A stretch of 50,138 nt of DNA from an uncultured bacterium (GCA_905214235.1 CAJMLF010000017.1:1-50138); one strand, 5' to 3'. Positions 1 to 8,132 are shown, counted from the first letter of the stretch. Notes: generated by a model from the sequence alone, not told the origin. Translations and numbers: made by a program.

Positions 1-54
1 TAGAGCAACGGATTGAAGCTCCGTGTGTCGGCGGTTCGATTCCGTCCCGCGCCA
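1..54 (+). tRNA. tRNA-Phe (GAA), 5' end cut off by the window
   Basis: Only the part from the 3' side of the D-arm onward is present. The anticodon stem-loop at about 8-24 has the loop TTGAAGC, giving anticodon GAA. The T-arm at 32-46 has the loop TTCGATT, and the 3' acceptor strand plus discriminator A ends at 54. No CCA is encoded. It is the first visible member of a tandem tRNA cluster, which suggests that an rRNA operon or more tRNAs lie just upstream. Confidence 0.9.
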
Positions 55-64
55 TAACTTAAAT

Positions 65-135
65 GCGGGTATAGTTTAGTGGTAAAACCACAGCCTTCCA
101 AGCTGTTGTCGCGAGTTCGATTCTCGTTACCCGCT
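65..135 (+). tRNA. tRNA-Gly (TCC)
   Basis: A 71-nt cloverleaf. The acceptor GCGGGTA pairs with TACCCGC, the discriminator is T, the anticodon loop is CTTCCAA (anticodon TCC) and the T-loop is TTCGATT. The 3' CCA is not encoded. It lies 10 nt after tRNA-Phe. Confidence 0.95.
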
Positions 136-143
136 TTAGTTTT

Positions 144-218
<75 letters not shown>

Positions 219-220
219 TT

Positions 221-308
221 GGAGAATTACTCAAGTGGCTGAAGAGGCGCCCCTGCTAAGGGTGTAGGTCGCGAAAGCGGCGCGAGGGTTCAAATCCCTC
301 ATTCTCCG
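221..308 (+). tRNA. tRNA-Ser (GCT), copy 1
   Basis: An 88-nt class II tRNA with a long variable arm. The anticodon loop CTGCTAA gives GCT, which reads AGC and AGT. The variable arm ends in a GAAA tetraloop closed by C272-G277. The acceptor GGAGAAT pairs with ATTCTCC, with discriminator G. It is a near-identical copy of the tRNA at 421-508. Confidence 0.95.
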
Positions 309-313
309 TTTAT

Positions 314-385
314 GACCCGTTAGTCAAGTGGTTAAGACACCAGCCTTTCACGCTGGTATCGTGGGTTCAAATCCCGCACGGGTCA
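314..385 (+). tRNA. tRNA-Glu (TTC)
   Basis: A 72-nt cloverleaf. The acceptor GACCCGT pairs with ACGGGTC, the discriminator is A, and the anticodon loop CTTTCAC gives TTC. CCA is not encoded. In many bacteria tRNA-Glu(TTC) is transcribed with rRNA, which fits this cluster. Confidence 0.95.
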
Positions 386-420
386 TCTTTTTGTAGTTTT
401 GTTGTTATCGTTTTGTTTAT

Positions 421-508
421 GGAGAATTACTCAAGTGGCTGAAGAGGCGCCCCTGCTAAGGGTGTAGGTCGTGAAAACGGCGCGAGGGTTCAAATCCCTC
501 ATTCTCCG
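421..508 (+). tRNA. tRNA-Ser (GCT), copy 2
   Basis: An 88-nt tRNA identical to the copy at 221-308 except for two changes in the variable arm (T472 for C272, A477 for G277). These two positions pair with each other, so a C-G pair became U-A. Flanking sequence is unrelated between copies, so the duplicated unit is just the tRNA. Confidence 0.95.
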
Positions 509-550
509 TTCGACATATTGAAATTTCTCAATATGGTTTTATAATATTAT

Positions 551-624
<74 letters not shown>

Positions 625-628
625 TTTT

Positions 629-703
629 GGTCCGTTGGTCTAGTTGGTTTAGGACGCATCCCTGTCACGGATGAGATCACGAGTTCGAGTCTCGTACGGA
701 CCG
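629..703 (+). tRNA. tRNA-Asp (GTC)
   Basis: A 75-nt cloverleaf. The acceptor GGTCCGT pairs with ACGGACC, the discriminator is G, and the anticodon loop CTGTCAC gives GTC. It starts 5 nt after tRNA-fMet and is the last tRNA of the cluster; an intrinsic terminator follows within 10 nt. Confidence 0.95.
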
Positions 704-709
704 TTACTG

Positions 710-737
710 GCAGTTCTGATTGAGCTGCTTTTTTTAT
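710..737 (+). terminator. Terminator of the tRNA cluster
   Basis: A 6-bp stem GCAGTT/AGCTGC with a 7-nt loop is followed by seven T residues, right after tRNA-Asp. Confidence 0.75.
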
Positions 738-743
738 TGAATT

Positions 744-785
744 AAAAAATGCTCTAGAACGATGTGAAGCTCTAGAGCATTTTTA
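744..785. terminator. Bidirectional terminator between the tRNA cluster and the 796-1290 gene
   Basis: The stem GCTCTAGA (751-758) pairs with TCTAGAGC (771-778) and is extended outward by A-T pairs. It has a run of A on the left and a run of T on the right, so it can stop transcription from both sides. It probably ends the minus-strand gene. Confidence 0.8.
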
Positions 786-795
786 GTGGCAACCC

Positions 796-1290
796 TTATG
801 CAATTGGGCGATAAGTTTCGTCATAGTAGTAGTTGTCTGATTCCATGCTGGTGAAGTTAGTCAGTGCTGCAAAAGAATCACTGTTCTTCCAAGCAGTCAG
901 GTCTTCGAAGCTATCCCAGACAGTCAATAAGATAAGGGTAGCACTTTCTGCCTTGTTAGCGACCGACATCATCAGTCCGGCGTTCATATTGCCTGGTTTA
1001 TCATTAACAACCTTCTGTAAACTATTGTAAAGGACCTGTTGACGGTCGCCGTTAACCTCGAAGGATTGATAGTAGAATAAGCCGTTGTAGTTACTATTCA
1101 TGGTTTCGTCAAGGACGTTTAAAATAACGGGAGTCTTGAAGATGGTCTCCTGACTTGAAAGGTCAAAGAGAGCTAACTTATTACTGTGGGTAGACGCCTG
1201 CATTAATTTGAACTTCCGGTCGGGGTGCTTACTCATGATCCCTTGCAGGATTTGATGTGACCCAAACGTAAAGCTGAGTTTTGTTAACAC
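796..1290 (-). CDS. Putative antibiotic-biosynthesis-monooxygenase-like (ABM / dimeric ferredoxin-like fold) protein
   Basis: A 164-aa soluble protein with no membrane segment. The C-terminal half, with a pattern around residues 105-145 of SATLILLTVWDSFEDLTAWKNSDSFAAL, resembles the ABM-type dimeric alpha-beta barrel found in small lactobacillar proteins of unknown role; the resemblance is from memory, not from a search. Start: GTG at 1290, chosen because a perfect AGGAGG lies 7-8 nt upstream. It is divergent from spx, and a TATAAT-like element lies in the shared 194-bp intergenic space on the minus strand. Substrate unknown; a heme or quinol-type monooxygenase activity cannot be claimed. Confidence 0.6.
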   Translation of the reverse strand: MLTKLSFTFGSHQILQGIMSKHPDRKFKLMQASTHSNKLALFDLSSQETIFKTPVILNVLDETMNSNYNGLFYYQSFEVNGDRQQVLYNSLQKVVNDKPGNMNAGLMMSVANKAESATLILLTVWDSFEDLTAWKNSDSFAALTNFTSMESDNYYYDETYRPIA

Positions 1291-1391
1291 TGAAATTCCT
1301 CCTCATAACAATTGTCTCTTTAATTATAGTACATAATCGAATTTTTATTAAAAATATTTTTAACGAGTTACTTACAAAAAGTTAAGAAAAA

Positions 1392-1421
1392 TTGTTAGAA
1401 GCCCTTTTATCAGCCTATAAT
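1392..1421 (+). promoter_or_regulatory. Promoter of spx
   Basis: TTGTTA (1392-1397), 18-bp spacer, TATAAT (1416-1421). A second TATAAT is at 1428-1433, so start sites may be multiple. The spx coding start is 64 nt downstream of the first -10. Confidence 0.6.
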
Positions 1422-1484
1422 ACATAGTATAATATTAGTTGTATTGATGAATGTTGTCGTAATTTAAAAGGAGGCTTTTACTTA

Positions 1485-1886
1485 ATGGTTATTCTTTATA
1501 CGTCTCCAAGTTGTACCTCTTGTCGGAAAGCTCGCGCTTGGTTGCAAGAACACAACATTCCTTATAAGGAACGAAACATCTTCTCCGATCCATTGTCAGT
1601 CGATGAAATTAAGAATATTTTACGAATGACAGAAGACGGGACTGAAGATATTATCTCGAAGCGCTCAAAAGCTTATCACAATCTAAAAGTTGATTTAAAC
1701 GCTTTACCGATGAAAAAACTGTATCAGTTAATTAGTGAAAATCCAGGTCTGCTCCGCCGACCAATCATTATGGACGACAAGCGGCTGCAGGTTGGGTACA
1801 ACGAGGATGAAATTCGTCGTTTCCTGCCCCGGAAGGTTCGTGAAATTGAACTGGCCGAAGCACAGCGAAAAGCGGATTTAATCTAA
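1485..1886 (+). CDS. spx: Transcriptional regulator Spx (ArsC family)
   Basis: 133 aa, the usual Spx length. Spx binds the RNA polymerase alpha C-terminal domain and redirects transcription during disulfide stress. The thioredoxin-like ArsC fold is visible, with the redox switch C10-T-S-C13 near the N-terminus and the R92-P93-I94 motif near the C-terminus. The ATG is preceded by AAAGGAGGC. Neighbours agree: mecA follows, then coiA and spxH (whose product targets Spx to ClpXP), the order of the B. subtilis yjbD-mecA-coiA-yjbH region. A good intrinsic terminator follows, so it is mostly monocistronic. Lactobacilli often have several Spx paralogues; the synteny argues this is the true Spx orthologue. 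Confidence 0.93.
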   Translation: MVILYTSPSCTSCRKARAWLQEHNIPYKERNIFSDPLSVDEIKNILRMTEDGTEDIISKRSKAYHNLKVDLNALPMKKLYQLISENPGLLRRPIIMDDKRLQVGYNEDEIRRFLPRKVREIELAEAQRKADLI

Positions 1887-1894
1887 AAATACGG

Positions 1895-1919
1895 GCTGGG
1901 AATCGTTCCCGGCTTTTTC
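1895..1919 (+). terminator. Terminator of spx
   Basis: The stem GCTGGGAA/TTCCCGGC (1895-1902 with 1906-1913, one G-T pair) has the loop TCG and is followed by TTTTTCTTTT. Confidence 0.85.
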
Positions 1920-1944
1920 TTTTGCCACCGGTCAATCACCCGGC

Positions 1945-1972
1945 TTTACATTTAGGTGAAAACATTTAGAAT
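1945..1972 (+). promoter_or_regulatory. Promoter of mecA
   Basis: TTTACA (1945-1950), 16-bp spacer, TAGAAT (1967-1972), 36 nt before the mecA start. Confidence 0.55.
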
Positions 1973-2008
1973 AGTAGTAAGTATTTGTAATTAAGGAGGT
2001 GCTGCAGA

Positions 2009-2689
2009 ATGGAAATGGAAAGAATCAATGAGAATACTATCCGCGTATTGATCAGTAATGAAGATTTAGACGCGCGGGGGATAACTATTCTCGACTTGCT
2101 TGGTGATCACCAGCAGATTGAAGATTTCTTTTACAGCATCTTGAGAGAGGTGGACACTGACCACCAATTTGCTGACAACGACTCCGTAACCTTTCAGGTC
2201 ATGCCGACCGGGAATGGTTTGGAACTCTTCATCAGTAAGAATAATCCAGATGTTAAAGCAAACGCAGATGATAGTCAACAGGTGGCCAAATACATCCAGA
2301 AGCGTGTAATGGAAGCACACCGCCAGCAAGGTGAGGGTGGCGCCACGCAGCCGCTTTCTGGTGCCCAGGAGAAGGCCAAACCGGCACCGGCCCAACCAAC
2401 TATTCGCTGGCAGATTGTTGATTTTCCTTCGTTTGAAGACCTAATCGATTTCGCCCGCATTCCTGAAGATCCCGATGTTAGCAGTGAGCTTTATAAGTAT
2501 AACCACCATTATTACCTTGCCTTGCGTTACCGCCAAGATGTGACAAACGACAATGCGGTTAAGGATAATCTGGCGGTGGCTTACGAGTACGGTAATCCGA
2601 CAGCCACGACAATTGTCTTCCTTAGCGAACACGCGAAAAAAATAATGTCGGGCTCAGCTTTGGCGACCGTCCGTCACTATTTTAATTAA
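2009..2689 (+). CDS. mecA: Adaptor protein MecA
   Basis: 226 aa, typical for MecA. It is the ClpC adaptor that delivers substrates (ComK in Bacillus, ComX/ComW-type factors in streptococci) to the ClpCP protease. The N-terminal substrate-binding domain (residues about 1-85, starting MEMERINENTIRVLIS) is followed by a charged, Gln/Pro-rich linker (about 100-130) and the C-terminal ClpC-binding domain (about 130-226). A strong AAGGAGG lies 9 nt before the ATG at 2009; a second ATG at 2015 is possible. It sits between spx and coiA, as in other Firmicutes. Its terminator overlaps the start of coiA (see 2695-2730). Confidence 0.93.
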   Translation: MEMERINENTIRVLISNEDLDARGITILDLLGDHQQIEDFFYSILREVDTDHQFADNDSVTFQVMPTGNGLELFISKNNPDVKANADDSQQVAKYIQKRVMEAHRQQGEGGATQPLSGAQEKAKPAPAQPTIRWQIVDFPSFEDLIDFARIPEDPDVSSELYKYNHHYYLALRYRQDVTNDNAVKDNLAVAYEYGNPTATTIVFLSEHAKKIMSGSALATVRHYFN

Positions 2690-2694
2690 TTTTC

Positions 2695-2730
2695 AAAAAT
2701 CTCCCGTTTTTAAAAAGTGGGGGATTTTTT
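2695..2730 (+). terminator. mecA terminator overlapping the coiA start
   Basis: The arm AAAAATCTCCC (2695-2705) pairs with GGGGGATTTTT (2719-2729), one T-G pair, with a 13-nt loop, followed by another T. The 3' arm is also the only purine-rich ribosome-binding sequence in front of the candidate coiA starts (TTG 2729 or 2732), so the hairpin could hide it. Confidence 0.7.
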
Positions 2731-3760
2731 GTTGGTAGCAAAACATAATGGCCAGTTAATAATGGCCAACGTAGCGGATCCCGGCTTGAAGTACGCTTGC
2801 CCAGTTTGTAATCAAGAGGTTCACCTTCGCCGGGGAAAAATAAAGGTTGCGCATTTTGCTCATTGCCGGGGTGCGGGATGTTCCTATGGCGAAGGTGAGA
2901 CAGCAGAGCACCTGTTAGGAAAGCTGCAGATTCATCAGTGGCTGGCCCAACAGGGAATACCGGCCCGGGTAGAGTATTATTTGCCAAAAATTTCTCAACG
3001 TCCAGACATCATGTTCCAGTGGCGGGGCCAACAGGTCGTAATTGAATTCCAGTGTAGTCCGTTAAGTGTTCAACGAATAAGTGAGCGCAATCAGGGTTAT
3101 CGTTTCCTGGGAATTCATCCCTATTGGTACCTCGGCAGTCCTTATCGGCGCCGGCTAGGCAGTGAGAAGGTGGCCCAGTTTACGCAGTTAATTAATGGAA
3201 GACCTGGGATCTGGTACTGGGATACCAAGCAGGGCCGATTAAGGGCTGACTTTAATCACTATCACTGCTCTTTGGCCCGCCGCACGAGGGTAACAAGGAG
3301 AATAATCAATGACCAGGTACAAAAGCTCATGTCCACTACCAGCCGGCAGTCAGCGGTTCGTCAGCTGGCTGCACAAGTCTGGCAGCGTCACCAGGTCCCA
3401 CTGAGTTGTTGCCCGTTGGTCTGTCATGATGTTAAGCCTAGCTGGCCCGTTACGCGGCAGCCGATTATTTTTTGGCGAATTAGAGTCGTTGATTGGCTAG
3501 GTGGGCAACCACTCTTTTCTGCCTGGTCAGCTAGTGCCTGGGGAGCGCGTCTGGCAGAGATTGGTCAGCCGGACTGGTTAAATTTCCCGTGTTTGGTAGA
3601 TGGAGGTTTAATTCGTCAGCAGTTGATCACTGCCTTTACGCAAGAACTTTGCCAATGGGGGATTATCGCTCTCGTTGACCAGCAGTATGTATTACTTAAG
3701 CACCCCCACTGGTTTGAACAGGTCAGCGATAAGATCCGAGTTAACAAGCGCGGACATTAA
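2717..3760 (+). CDS. coiA: Competence protein CoiA
   Basis: 347 aa from GTG 2717. CoiA is needed for processing incoming DNA during transformation in streptococci. An N-terminal zinc-finger-like segment with C28-x2-C31 and AHFAH is followed by a nuclease-like core (residues about 95-120) with the pattern RPDIMF...VIEFQCS, which fits a PD-(D/E)xK fold. The start is uncertain: GTG 2717 has no ribosome-binding site, while GGGGG at 2719-2723 is well placed for TTG 2729 or 2732. I give the longest reading; the true protein may lack the first 4-5 residues. It lies downstream of mecA with only a hairpin between them. Compared with B. subtilis, pepF is missing between coiA and spxH. Confidence 0.88.
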   Translation: MGDFLLVAKHNGQLIMANVADPGLKYACPVCNQEVHLRRGKIKVAHFAHCRGAGCSYGEGETAEHLLGKLQIHQWLAQQGIPARVEYYLPKISQRPDIMFQWRGQQVVIEFQCSPLSVQRISERNQGYRFLGIHPYWYLGSPYRRRLGSEKVAQFTQLINGRPGIWYWDTKQGRLRADFNHYHCSLARRTRVTRRIINDQVQKLMSTTSRQSAVRQLAAQVWQRHQVPLSCCPLVCHDVKPSWPVTRQPIIFWRIRVVDWLGGQPLFSAWSASAWGARLAEIGQPDWLNFPCLVDGGLIRQQLITAFTQELCQWGIIALVDQQYVLLKHPHWFEQVSDKIRVNKRGH

Positions 3761-3820
3761 AAGCTGGTTTTTTAACACCTTCTTGGCTAGTAACGGGTTA
3801 GCCAAACAGCTAGCAAATAC

Positions 3821-3870
3821 TAAAATAAAAGGAGTATCACTGTTCATCATAACGAACAATGGTACTCCTT
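3821..3870 (-). terminator. Terminator of spxH
   Basis: A 17-bp stem (3829-3845 with 3854-3870, two G-T pairs) with an 8-nt loop. On the minus strand it is followed by TTTTATTTTA, so it terminates the minus-strand gene. On the plus strand the T run is missing, but it may still weaken read-through from coiA. Confidence 0.85.
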
Positions 3871-3875
3871 ATTCA

Positions 3876-4511
3876 TCAATTACTTTTGATAATCCGGAAC
3901 GGACCGGAATAGTATTGAGCGGCAAAGTCCTGGACAGACTGGTCAGGATTGAAGGTGTGGTTACGGTATGATTCAATCAGGGTTTCATAATCGAACTGAG
4001 GGATCAAGTAGCCATAGTTTGGCTCCGTTGAATCGTAAATGACGGCGGTGGCCGTGGTCGTAATTCCTAACGAGTTGGCAATTGCCTGGTCTTTCTTGAA
4101 GGCCTGCTTGGCGATTGCTGAATGGCGATCTTCCATAAACATTTCCAAATCTAGCTGGCTCTTTTCTGCCACTGTTTTGGCAAGGTGGTCAGAATAATGC
4201 CACCCCTTTTTGGTCATTACATCTTGTAAACGCAAGAGGTATTGGCGACCACGCCGGCCACCCTGAAAAAGTGCCGCTTTATAATCTAAAATTGTTTGGC
4301 TGAGGGTGGTACTAACTTCCTGACGAACTTTAAGACTGCAAGCATCGAGATGGTAAAGATCAATTGTGTCCGCAATCGTCTGCATGTTAAAGAGCGGAAT
4401 GAATTGGTAACTAATCTTTGTATTCAAATCATGATCAACCCGTAAGACGTCGTTTTCACACCGAAAACAACGCATTCCCAAAGGATTGACAAATAGATGA
4501 ATCTCAAGCAT
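3876..4511 (-). CDS. spxH: ClpXP adaptor SpxH / YjbH family protein (DsbA-like fold)
   Basis: 211 aa. The family has a thioredoxin/DsbA-like fold and in Bacillus and Staphylococcus helps ClpXP degrade Spx. The N-terminal pattern NPLGMRCFRCEN (residues 9-20) corresponds to the family's DPLCxxCW segment, but the first cysteine is replaced by G12; C15 remains and there is an extra C18. The rest is alpha-helical with a late region around ITTTATAVIYD. GGAGGGG lies about 10 nt before the ATG at 4511. Its closeness to spx supports the assignment; without that, a general DsbA-family protein would be the safer name. A 12-bp palindrome TAACAATTGTTA lies at 4544-4555 in the divergent upstream region. 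Confidence 0.8.
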   Translation of the reverse strand: MLEIHLFVNPLGMRCFRCENDVLRVDHDLNTKISYQFIPLFNMQTIADTIDLYHLDACSLKVRQEVSTTLSQTILDYKAALFQGGRRGRQYLLRLQDVMTKKGWHYSDHLAKTVAEKSQLDLEMFMEDRHSAIAKQAFKKDQAIANSLGITTTATAVIYDSTEPNYGYLIPQFDYETLIESYRNHTFNPDQSVQDFAAQYYSGPFRIIKSN

Positions 4512-4666
4512 TAACTGCCCCTCCGATCAAGAAATAGTAACATTAACAATTGTTATTGTGACAAATTGCCTGGCCTTTGTAAAGTAATTTGTTTCCAAGA
4601 TAAAAGCATTCGAGAATGTTTTAAAGTATGCTAAAATAAGAGCGAGATTTAACAGGAGGCTAGATT

Positions 4667-5356
4667 ATGATTGAAAATTGGCAGCACTTTTTATTGCCAT
4701 ATCAACAAGCCGTAAATGAACTGAAAGTTAAATTACGGGGGATGCGCAAGCAGTACCAAGATCAAAAGCAGCATTCACCGATTGAATTTGTCACGGGTCG
4801 GGTAAAGCCGGTCGAAAGCATTAAGGAGAAGATGGTCCGCCGCCACGTTCAAGAGGACCGCCTCGAACAAGACATGCAAGACATTGCTGGATTGCGGATC
4901 ATGTGCCAGTTCGTTGAGGATATCTATAAGGTTGTTGACCTGCTGCGTCAGCGGAGCGATATGACAATCCTTGAAGAACGGGACTACATCTCAAACGTTA
5001 AGCCGAGTGGTTATCGTTCTTACCATATCGTGATTGAGTATCCGGTCCAGCTGGTGACTGGTGAAAAAAAGATCCTTGCCGAGATTCAGATTCGGACGCT
5101 GGCAATGAACTTCTGGGCAACGATTGAGCATTCGCTGAACTACAAGTATAAGGGGGCCTTCCCCGAAGAATTGTCGGCTCGTCTGCAGCGCGCGGCGGAG
5201 GCAGCGTTCAAGCTTGATAATGAGATGTCGGAGATTCGTGAAGAAATCAAGGAGGCACAGACCCTCTTCTCCTATAAGAAAAACGCCGAGCAAAACACGG
5301 CTGGTGATGAGGGCCATCGGTCAGAGGAGGAACAAAGTGAAAGTCGCAATATTTAA
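4667..5356 (+). CDS. relQ: Small alarmone synthetase RelQ (GTP pyrophosphokinase, SAS1)
   Basis: 229 aa, a single-domain (p)ppGpp synthetase without hydrolase, TGS or ACT domains. It transfers pyrophosphate from ATP to GDP or GTP. Motifs seen: DIAGLRIMC (72-80), KPSGYRSYH (112-120) and EIQIRT (139-144), the G-loop and catalytic region of the RelA/SpoT synthetase fold. The acidic, poorly conserved tail (about 205-229) overlaps the next gene. ACAGGAGG precedes the ATG. It is the first gene of relQ-nadK-rluD (B. subtilis yjbM-yjbN-yjbO); the overlaps imply one transcript. Confidence 0.93.
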   Translation: MIENWQHFLLPYQQAVNELKVKLRGMRKQYQDQKQHSPIEFVTGRVKPVESIKEKMVRRHVQEDRLEQDMQDIAGLRIMCQFVEDIYKVVDLLRQRSDMTILEERDYISNVKPSGYRSYHIVIEYPVQLVTGEKKILAEIQIRTLAMNFWATIEHSLNYKYKGAFPEELSARLQRAAEAAFKLDNEMSEIREEIKEAQTLFSYKKNAEQNTAGDEGHRSEEEQSESRNI

Positions 5357-6152
5357 TAATGAAACCAGTGAGTCCCAACGGGTTACCAAGCTTCTCCGGG
5401 CAGAAATCGACCGTGTGGGCTTGGAATACGATGCCGCCCATCCGGAAGTGGTAATTACCATTGGCGGTGATGGGACCTTGCTATCGGCCTTCCACCACTA
5501 CGTTGATAAGCTTGATCAGATTCGCTTTGTGGGGATTCACACTGGCCATTTGGGCTTTTACACGGACTGGCGGAACTTTGAAATTGATGACCTGGTCGAT
5601 AGTCTCGTTCAGGATAGTGGACAATCTGTGTCCTACCCGCTGCTTGATATGCAGGCAATCTATTCCGATGGAACGGTTGATAAATACATTGCCCTTAACG
5701 AGGCCACAATCCGCAATATTATTCGGACGATGGTGTGTGATGTGTACATCAACAACCAACTGTTTGAAAACTTCCGGGGTGATGGCCTCTGCATCTCAAC
5801 GCCAACCGGCTCGACGGCTTACAACAAGTCCGTCGGTGGGGCGATTATGGACCCGAACAGTATTGGCTTTCAGTTAGCGGAGATGGCTTCGCTGAATAAC
5901 CGGGTCTTCCGGACGCTGGGCTCACCAATTATCTTTGGCGCCCAGACCAAGCTAATGCTGCGCTTACGAGATGTTAATGACCATGTAATGACCTGTGACC
6001 GTGAAAAGCTCCGCTTGAAGGTTCAAAAGGGGAGCCGGTATCTGATGGAGCTGTCGTTCCAGGTTTCCCAAAAGAAAATTTACTTTGCACGGTATCGGCA
6101 CAGTAACTTCTGGAACCGGGTCAAGGACTCGTTCATTGGTGGCGCAAAATAA
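5337..6152 (+). CDS. nadK: NAD kinase
   Basis: 271 aa. It phosphorylates NAD to NADP. G43-G-D-G-T47 is the nucleotide-binding motif; further motifs are NEATI near residue 120 and [17 protein letters not shown] around 145-160. The start is GTG 5337, chosen because GAGGAGG ends 6 nt upstream and the protein then begins MKVAIFNN as in the family; the frame is open further upstream but would run through relQ. It overlaps relQ by 20 bp and rluD by 1 bp (TAATG), indicating translational coupling. Confidence 0.95.
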   Translation: MKVAIFNNETSESQRVTKLLRAEIDRVGLEYDAAHPEVVITIGGDGTLLSAFHHYVDKLDQIRFVGIHTGHLGFYTDWRNFEIDDLVDSLVQDSGQSVSYPLLDMQAIYSDGTVDKYIALNEATIRNIIRTMVCDVYINNQLFENFRGDGLCISTPTGSTAYNKSVGGAIMDPNSIGFQLAEMASLNNRVFRTLGSPIIFGAQTKLMLRLRDVNDHVMTCDREKLRLKVQKGSRYLMELSFQVSQKKIYFARYRHSNFWNRVKDSFIGGAK

Positions 6153-7039
6153 TGCAGTTTACTTGGCAGTATAATCATCAGACCCCGCGTAAGCTGCGTT
6201 CGGCCCTTAAAATGAGTGGGGTTACTTCGACCCTTATGAAGGTGGCCATTTACCATGGTGGTAAGATGCTCATCAATGGTCAGGAAAAGTGGGCAATTGA
6301 CATGGTCCATTACGGCGATACATATTCGCTGGTTCTCCCACCGGAAGTGGCAAATGACCAGGTTGACGAAAGCACGGCACCAATCAACATTGCTTATGAG
6401 GACCGGGACTTCCTTGTCCTGAATAAACCGGCGGGCGTCGCCACGGTTCCCGCCCATAACGTTCCCGTGGCGGACAGCCTCGTTAACCGTGTCAAGTACT
6501 ATTACCACCACCAAGGTTACGAGAACCAGGTGACCCACGTGGCGACCCGCTTGGATAAGGACACCAGTGGCTTAGTCGTCTTCCCTAAGCACCGTTTTGC
6601 CCACGCCGTCTTGGACCGGCAATTGAAGCGCCATGAGGTCAAGAAAAATTACCTGGCCCTGGTCAGCGGTCGTTTGCAAACCAGCCATGGTTACGTTGAT
6701 GCGCCCATTCGCCGGGACCCAGAATCATTTGTTAAGCGTGAAGTGGCGCCTGGGGGCAAGGCATCGGTGACTGAATACTGGTTGAAAGAACCACACCCAG
6801 CCTGGTCACTGGTGAAGGTCCGTCTGCACACGGGAAGGACGCACCAGATTAGGGTCCATTTCGCGTTTCTTCACCATCCACTAATCGGGGATGCAATGTA
6901 TGGCCAGTCGACGAATTTGATTGGTCGTCAGGCCTTACACTGTTACTGGATCCAGTTTTACAGCCCCTTTAAGGAAAAAATGATTACGGTTGAAGCACCG
7001 TTACCTGCTGACTTTCGCCGGGTTTTGCATAATGAATAA
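6152..7039 (+). CDS. RluA/RluD-family RNA pseudouridine synthase
   Basis: 295 aa. It isomerises uridine to pseudouridine in RNA, probably 23S rRNA. The catalytic motif H129-x3-R-L-D135-KDTSG contains the active aspartate D135. HTGRTHQIRVHF near residue 230 is the usual C-terminal signature. An N-terminal S4-like segment (about 1-60) precedes the catalytic domain. The ATG overlaps the nadK stop. The orthologue by synteny is B. subtilis yjbO. The exact target cannot be read from the sequence, because Firmicutes often carry two or three RluD-like paralogues. Confidence 0.9.
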   Translation: MQFTWQYNHQTPRKLRSALKMSGVTSTLMKVAIYHGGKMLINGQEKWAIDMVHYGDTYSLVLPPEVANDQVDESTAPINIAYEDRDFLVLNKPAGVATVPAHNVPVADSLVNRVKYYYHHQGYENQVTHVATRLDKDTSGLVVFPKHRFAHAVLDRQLKRHEVKKNYLALVSGRLQTSHGYVDAPIRRDPESFVKREVAPGGKASVTEYWLKEPHPAWSLVKVRLHTGRTHQIRVHFAFLHHPLIGDAMYGQSTNLIGRQALHCYWIQFYSPFKEKMITVEAPLPADFRRVLHNE

Positions 7040-7042
7040 AAA

Positions 7043-7090
7043 TGCGCGTCACCACTTGGCTGAAGTCAAGCGGTGGCGCTTATTTTTATT
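7043..7090 (+). terminator. Terminator of relQ-nadK-rluD (probably also for pgl)
   Basis: An interrupted GC-rich stem (GCGC, CACC and CTTG paired with CAAG, GGTG and GCGC across 7045-7080) is followed by TTATTTTTATT. A-rich sequence on the left side means it may also stop pgl transcripts on the minus strand. Confidence 0.75.
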
Positions 7091-7106
7091 CATTACTGTC
7101 TAGAAC

Positions 7107-8132
7107 CTAGAACCGCATTACGCAGACGGGTTCAGGGCAGGCCACATCCTTTTGGAGCAGGGTCAGTTTACCAGTTGCTGAGTCGCGCTTGTAGAGGGTG
7201 AGGTTATCGGTATTTTGGTTTGAAGCGAGCAGGTAAGACTCGTCTGAGCTGAGGTTGAAGTCACGGGGGAAGTCACCCTCAGTTGAAATTGACTGAATGT
7301 GCTTGACGGTGAAGTCCGGCTGGATTGCGAAGACCGCAATGGTGTTTTCACCACGGTTGGAGGTGTAGATGTACTTGCCATCCTTAGACATCCGGATAGC
7401 GGCGGCACCGTTGTGGGCGGTCCAATCGGCCGGAATGGTCTTCAGGGTCTGTAAGTGGGTGAAGCTGGCATCATTAGCGTTGTACTTGAGGACGGCCAGC
7501 TTACTGGACAATTCCCCGAGAACGTAGACGTACTTGCCGTTCGGGTGGAAGATCAGGTGACGGGTCCCGAAGCCTGGTTCAAATTGGTAACGGGAAACGG
7601 CAGTCAGCTTTCCATCATTGCTAACGTTGTAAACCACGATCAGGTCCATCCCCAGGTCACAAACAATCAACCGTTGGTCAGGTGTCAGGTCGGCATAGTG
7701 AACGTGGGGTGCTTCTTGCTCTGGTTCAGGACCGGTTTCACCCTGGTGAGTGACCTTATCGGTTTCTACCAGTTGGCCGTCGTCTTTAATCTTAAATACT
7801 TCCACATTGGCAGTGTGGTAGTTGGCGCTGTACAGGAGGTGCCGCTTTTCGTCCAAGCCAACGTATGCTGGTGCAGGACCAGTGGCGAGAACAGTACTCA
7901 AGGTCTTGGCAGTGCCGTCTGCTAAAGAGTAGTCAGCAACACCGGCAGAATCGCCATCTTGCTTTACCGCATAGACGCGCTTGTCGCTACCAACCTGCAG
8001 GTAGGCTGGCTTTTGGGAAGGAACAGCGAGACTAACATCGGTCAGCTTTCCTTCGTCAGTATCAAGGGTCACTTTATAGATTCCCTTGCTATCTTTTAAT
8101 GTATATGTACCAATTAAAAATTGTTCAGTCAT
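7107..8132 (-). CDS. pgl: 6-phosphogluconolactonase, seven-bladed beta-propeller type
   Basis: 341 aa of the lactonase / YkgB beta-propeller family, begins MTEQFLIGTYT. It hydrolyses 6-phosphogluconolactone in the oxidative pentose phosphate or phosphoketolase route, which heterofermentative lactobacilli depend on. Repeated blade patterns such as DGKYIYTSNRGENTIAVF and NGKYVYVLGELSSKLAVL are seen. Start: ATG 8132, 13 nt from AGGAGG; a closer ATG at 8142 opens only a 5-codon reading frame in another frame that overlaps the true start. It stands alone on the minus strand, convergent with rluD and divergent from rlmA. Confidence 0.9.
   Translation of the reverse strand: MTEQFLIGTYTLKDSKGIYKVTLDTDEGKLTDVSLAVPSQKPAYLQVGSDKRVYAVKQDGDSAGVADYSLADGTAKTLSTVLATGPAPAYVGLDEKRHLLYSANYHTANVEVFKIKDDGQLVETDKVTHQGETGPEPEQEAPHVHYADLTPDQRLIVCDLGMDLIVVYNVSNDGKLTAVSRYQFEPGFGTRHLIFHPNGKYVYVLGELSSKLAVLKYNANDASFTHLQTLKTIPADWTAHNGAAAIRMSKDGKYIYTSNRGENTIAVFAIQPDFTVKHIQSISTEGDFPRDFNLSSDESYLLASNQNTDNLTLYKRDSATGKLTLLQKDVACPEPVCVMRF

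Noticed and set aside
3675..3971. 98-aa plus-strand reading frame after coiA
   Set aside because: It overlaps the coiA end in another frame and runs through the spxH terminator; no ribosome-binding site and no recognisable motif.
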